From assembly GCA_027031145.1 (NCBI GenBank), contig JALVEG010000358.1:1-9828 (forward strand): 9,828 bases of DNA. Direction: 5' to 3'. The position numbers and the translations under genes were made by a program. Below are positions 8,101 to 9,828 of this stretch, piece by piece; position 1 is the stretch's first letter; every line of letters begins with the position of its first letter. The notes below the pieces were generated by a model. The model did not search any database. It was not told the origin of the DNA and saw only the letters and a program-made list of their open reading frames with translations. This DNA comes from Saprospiraceae bacterium (lineage in GTDB: Bacteria; Bacteroidota; Bacteroidia; Chitinophagales; Saprospiraceae).

Positions 8101-8258
8101 AATATATCAGCTCCTTCTTTGGCTTTTGATGCTATCTTCTCAGCATATTTATCTGCATTCTTCTCTACTTTCATTGTAGGAAAAATATAGAGATATTGCA
8201 ACAATACAACCAATACCAATAACACTAAAAACAACTTAACTATTCCTTTTACTTGCAT
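5169..8258 (-). CDS. secDF: Protein translocase SecDF fusion (SecD and SecF in one chain)
   Basis: SecDF uses the proton-motive force to pull preproteins out of the SecYEG channel on the outer face of the inner membrane. The 1029 residues contain both proteins, as is usual in Bacteroidota. The SecD part (about 1-690) has a first helix at 7-27, LGLDLKGG at 93-100, a long periplasmic domain to about 530, and five helices at about 531-680. It includes DANVIIFERVREE (595-607), whose Asp595 corresponds to the proton-path aspartate. The SecF part has a helix at 710-730, FELGVDFKGG (733-742), a small periplasmic domain, and helices from about 851 to 1007. It includes GYSINDTVVVFDRIRE (920-935) with Asp925. 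Residues about 275-350 are a Ser/Asp/Thr-rich, low-complexity insert in the periplasmic domain. The start at 8258 puts the first helix right at the N-terminus. It has a candidate promoter at 8300-8307 and its own terminator, so it is probably transcribed alone. No frameshift was seen at the junction. Confidence 0.97.
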   Translation of the reverse strand: MQVKGIVKLFLVLLVLVVLLQYLYIFPTMKVEKNADKYAEKIASKAKEGADIFEIKKEARSKYLDSMSSEVIFKIPLLAKYTYDDLKKSQLALGLDLKGGMSVIMQVNLKDFLITLSGHNKDATFRKALDNAEKAMSNSQEDFISLFYDEWKKLAGDKKLAKIFVHNQAVREGGNLNYKSTDDEVLAYLRKKGDETIKLTYNMLKQRIDKLGVVQPNVSLDEKRNLILVELPGIDNPQRARNFLQASAKLEFWNVYRMSDPGVIDAFLAADKKLKKELNTDSTLMNAQDSVMYDTIYEPVLDSLGNTVDSTMKVVEKENTMSQMGPLLSKLQLSAGSAQGADTPIAGYADKNKKESIMNMLNRPEIKALFPKDMVFRWSMKPIKDQETGEYTNTYELYMIKKEPGSDKAPLEGDHVTRASANINQSNGGEVEVLLGMDQKGAKKWAEMTTKAANDKNRQIAIVLDDEVVSAPRVNQPILGGSSSITGAYTMQEATDFSRILEIGKLPARPQIIQEATVGPSLGADNIKRSINALLIGFGLVLVFMLFYYGGAGLVSIIALLLNIFFIFGVLASLGTVLTLPGIAGIVLTIGMAVDANVIIFERVREELRAGKTLWTSIENGFKYSYSAIIDANVTTILVGIILAYFGLGPIKGFAVVLIIGVLLSLFTAVLVSKLIFDWWVQTKGKSIAFWIPLTKNTLSNLNVDWLGKRKIAYIISGTLIVISLISIFTRGFELGVDFKGGYSFNVEFDNVGEVKAKDVRKALTEAFGSAPIVKAVDTKNTYNVVTSYLIHDNSEGATDKVIDKMYEGLSKVYKGMDLEAFKKEYTTDNVHITSSTKVGPTIADDITKSSFIAGILALLAIFLYIFVRFTKWEYSLGAVMALFHDSLIVLGSFSLLHGLVPWSLEIDQAFIAALLTVIGYSINDTVVVFDRIREFLGLHRDEPVDKIMNDSINSTFSRTLITSLTTFFVVLVLFLFGGSSIKGFAFALLIGILVGTYSSIFVASPIVRDIAKDLKPKGKKSSFIRSKR

Positions 8259-8299
8259 TATAATTTAATTTAAATTTATAAGGTTTTTAAAAAACTGCG

Positions 8300-8307
8300 C
8301 AAATATA
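8300..8307 (-). promoter_or_regulatory. Candidate -7 element for secDF
   Basis: Read leftward this is TATATTTG, an exact match to the Bacteroidota -7 consensus TAnnTTTG, about 42 bases upstream of the secDF start. Transcription would begin near 8293. No good TTTG -33 element is present about 19 bases further upstream (the sequence there reads roughly TTCTTT), so the call is moderate. Confidence 0.5.
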
Positions 8308-8402
8308 GTACTTTTCAATTATTTAAAAGAATTTTCTAAATAAGTTATGAAAAATTTGAGGCTATTTAACGCAATAAATCAGTCTTTCAGGGAAAAAACA
8401 CC

Positions 8403-9155
8403 CTAAAATGACTTAATTATATCTAAAAATGAGTCTGTTTTCATGGATGCACCGCCGACCAATCCTCCGTCAACATCTTCCTGACCGAATATCTCAACTG
8501 CATTTGAGGGTTTCACACTTCCTCCATACAGAATCGCTGTTTCTTCAGCTATCTTTTCGCCAAACAATTCTTTCAGATAATCCCTGATCGCCTTGTGCAT
8601 CGCCTGTGCCTGGGCAGGTGAAGCGGTTTCTCCCGTACCGATTGCCCAAATAGGTTCGTATGCAACTGTTATCCTTTTCATATCCTCATCACCCAGCCCC
8701 GCAAGACTCTTTTCTATCTGATCTTTCACATAGGATTCATGCTCATTTTTCTTTCTTATTTCCAGAGGCTCACCGCAACAAAATATCACATCAAGACCAT
8801 TGTCAAGAGCTATCCTGACCTTTTCTTTCAGTATTTCCGGCGTCTCACAATTGTATTCCCTGCGCTCGGAATGACCGATTATCACATACGGCACATCTAT
8901 CGATTTAAGCATTGGCGCAGATATTTCCCCCGTATATGCTCCGTTTTCCTTTTGATGAACATTCTGAGCACTTACAAAAACATTAGGATTTGCCTTTGCT
9001 ATCTCATTTATCTCCTTTAGGTAAATATAAGGCACTCCAAGTATTACCGTAACATCCTCAGGTACTTGCGCATTAGTAATCGAAGAAGCCAATTCTATTG
9101 CCTCTCCATAATTTTTATTCATTTTCCAGTTTCCTGCCGCTATTTTTTTTCTCAT
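8403..9155 (-). CDS. tpiA: Triosephosphate isomerase
   Basis: TpiA interconverts dihydroxyacetone phosphate and glyceraldehyde 3-phosphate in glycolysis and gluconeogenesis; it is a cytoplasmic homodimeric TIM barrel. The 250 residues are the normal length. All catalytic groups are visible: Asn9 and Lys11 in GNWKMN (8-13), His95 in IIGHSERRE (92-100), and Glu167 in AYEPIWAIGTG (165-175), which leads into the flexible phosphate-gripping loop. YGGSVKPSN (210-218) and GLVGGASM (231-238) form the phosphate-binding end. The ATG at 9153-9155 begins MRKKIAAGNWKMN, as expected. The stop lies 144 bases upstream of the secDF start, a gap holding a candidate secDF promoter, so cotranscription is possible but not needed. 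No close promoter was found directly upstream; the nearest good candidate is at 9531-9562, which would give a leader of roughly 370 bases. Confidence 0.97.
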   Translation of the reverse strand: MRKKIAAGNWKMNKNYGEAIELASSITNAQVPEDVTVILGVPYIYLKEINEIAKANPNVFVSAQNVHQKENGAYTGEISAPMLKSIDVPYVIIGHSERREYNCETPEILKEKVRIALDNGLDVIFCCGEPLEIRKKNEHESYVKDQIEKSLAGLGDEDMKRITVAYEPIWAIGTGETASPAQAQAMHKAIRDYLKELFGEKIAEETAILYGGSVKPSNAVEIFGQEDVDGGLVGGASMKTDSFLDIIKSF

Positions 9156-9186
9156 TTTTCCTGTTTTATTTATTCAATTATTATTT

Positions 9187-9349
9187 TGTAACTACTCAGG
9201 TAGAATCATTTTGATTGAAAAAACCTCTTTTTTCGCCATATTTCAGCTATTTTTCTTGACGTAGCTCCACTATGCCTTCAAAAAATAAGCTTCATCTGGC
9301 AAAAAAATAGAATTTTTTCAGTTCAAAAGCATCCACCTGTGTAGTTACA
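9187..9349. repeat. Inverted-repeat-bounded element of about 163 bases, MITE-like
   Basis: The left end TGTAACTACTCAGGTAGAAT (9187-9206) and the reverse complement of the right end, TGTAACTACACAGGTGGAT (9331-9349), differ at two of the first 18 positions. Inside, 9235-9300 folds into a long imperfect hairpin: GCCA/TGGC at the base, AGCT 9245-9248 with 9288-9291, and TTTTT 9250-9254 with AAAAA 9281-9285. A further small stem is GAAAAAA 9217-9223 with TTTTTTC 9228-9234. No protein is encoded and no target duplication is obvious. It lies 32 bases upstream of the tpiA start, so it would be in the tpiA leader if transcription starts near 9524. Confidence 0.55.
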
Positions 9350-9370
9350 TTGTTATCATTATTTTTATTT

Positions 9371-9524
9371 GGGCGATTCTCCATAGAGATACCAACGCCA
9401 CGTCCAATGCTCAAATCTCTATTCCGACCAGGCTGTTCAGGGGTTCCGTCCCTCCTAACGTCGGGACAGCCTCTTACCATCGGCTCCCTTACCATCCTTA
9501 TCGCATACCTTCCCATCCCGAAAC
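9371..9524 (-). ncRNA. Candidate structured RNA (tpiA leader or small RNA)
   Basis: This stretch is markedly richer in G+C than its surroundings; 35 of 60 bases at 9421-9480 are G or C by my count. Two perfect stems are visible: ATAGAGAT 9383-9390 with ATCTCTAT 9415-9422 (24-base loop), and AGGCTGT 9430-9436 with ACAGCCT 9466-9472. GTCCC 9449-9453 could compete by pairing with GGGAC 9463-9467. CTTACCATC occurs twice (9473-9481, 9488-9496). A good leftward promoter ends a few bases upstream. I recognise no known RNA family; it is not tmRNA, RNase P RNA or SRP RNA by their signatures. Both stems are equally possible on the plus strand, so orientation rests on the promoter. Confidence 0.35.
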
Positions 9525-9530
9525 AAAGCG

Positions 9531-9562
9531 CAAAGATATTATTTTCCTCCGACAAAAACCAA
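9531..9562 (-). promoter_or_regulatory. Bacteroidota-type promoter reading toward tpiA
   Basis: Read leftward, TATCTTTG (9531-9538) is an exact TAnnTTTG -7 element, and TTGG (9559-9562) stands 20 bases upstream as a one-mismatch -33 TTTG element. Transcription would begin near 9524 and enter the GC-rich stretch, then the inverted-repeat element, then tpiA. Confidence 0.55.
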
Positions 9563-9692
9563 GCCTGCCTTGTTAAATTAAATATTTCCCACAACATAAT
9601 GCTTCCTTTCAAAGCTACTTAATATTACTCTGCACAAAAATACTCTTACCAAAAACCTGTAAATCTATCATACATTCTCAAATGATCAAAGT

Positions 9693-9704
9693 TGTAACTA
9701 CTCA
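9693..9704 (+). repeat. Partial copy of the TGTAACTACTCA dispersed repeat
   Basis: The first 12 bases of the dispersed repeat recur here exactly (TGTAACTACTCA), followed by AAACCTGA instead of GGTAGAAT. It is short but is the fourth occurrence of this core in the window. Confidence 0.4.
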
Positions 9705-9828
9705 AAACCTGATTTTTTCCTACTTTGAGGGAACAAACTATACCCTATCGTTTGAAAATAAAGCATAATCTTATTTGATATTCAGCTAAACTAAAAGCCT
9801 TGCATATAATAATATTCCCTTTTTCATT

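Larger units (their letters stand above)
9156..9828. other. Non-coding region upstream of tpiA
   Basis: No gene is supported here. From left to right it contains an inverted-repeat-bounded element (9187-9349), a GC-rich stretch with stems (9371-9524) and a leftward promoter (9531-9562). The remainder (about 9563-9828) is AT-rich, and the only thing noted in it is a 12-base partial copy of the dispersed repeat (9693-9704). The last bases read CATT, so a leftward frame could begin ATGAAAAAGGGA at the edge, but it stops after 13 codons. Confidence 0.7.

Noticed and set aside
8385..8415. Possible tpiA terminator (AGGG ... CCCT with a T run)
   Set aside because: The stem is only four pairs, overlaps the tpiA stop codon, and the T run lies in the loop rather than after the stem.
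9292..9612. Leftward open frame of 106 codons starting MKGSIMLWEIF
   Set aside because: It spans a clear promoter, the GC-rich stem region and part of the inverted-repeat element; the residues look low-complexity and charged, with no recognised domain. A frame on the opposite strand is open over the same bases. I judge it non-coding.
9350..9622. Rightward open frame of 90 codons
   Set aside because: It mirrors the leftward frame over the same GC-rich stretch, has no recognisable motif and ends against nothing; most likely chance.

Overview
The window looks like chromosomal DNA from the phylum Bacteroidota, probably a Bacteroidales- or Marinilabiliales-type anaerobe, although the order cannot be fixed from this much sequence. 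The evidence is an AT-rich composition, a single-chain SecDF export protein of about 1030 residues, start codons preceded by A/T-rich leaders with no Shine-Dalgarno sequence, -7 elements that fit the Bacteroidota consensus TAnnTTTG, and the gene families present (YfhO-type membrane protein, DUF2059 protein, sirtuin without zinc cysteines).

Layout. Bases 1-3391 carry four rightward genes: the 3' end of a yfhO-like gene, nnr (NAD(P)H-hydrate repair), a small secreted DUF2059 protein, and a class III sirtuin. Bases 3616-9155 carry three leftward genes: 3-methyladenine DNA glycosylase, secDF and tpiA. The two groups converge at 3392-3615. The four rightward genes are tightly spaced (7, 32 and 35 bases between them) and could be one transcript. 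The leftward genes are widely spaced and are probably separate units. secDF has its own candidate promoter and a clear factor-independent terminator.

The coding content is housekeeping: membrane or cell-surface glycosylation, metabolite repair, NAD-dependent deacylation, base-excision repair, protein export and glycolysis. Nnr repairs damaged NAD(P)H and the sirtuin consumes NAD+, so these neighbours share a cofactor, but nothing shows a dedicated system.

The unusual content is in the two long non-coding stretches. Bases 4219-5168 hold an 88-base MITE-like element with terminal inverted repeats and a 9-base target duplication. They also hold a nested cluster of palindromic repeats in which a 43-base module appears twice. 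Bases 9156-9828, upstream of tpiA, hold a Bacteroidota-type promoter, a GC-rich stretch with two perfect stems that may be a structured leader or small RNA, and an inverted-repeat-bounded element of about 163 bases. The ends of that element (core TGTAACTACTCAGG) recur elsewhere, including just before the sirtuin start. I found no CRISPR array, tRNA, rRNA, transposase gene or defence system.
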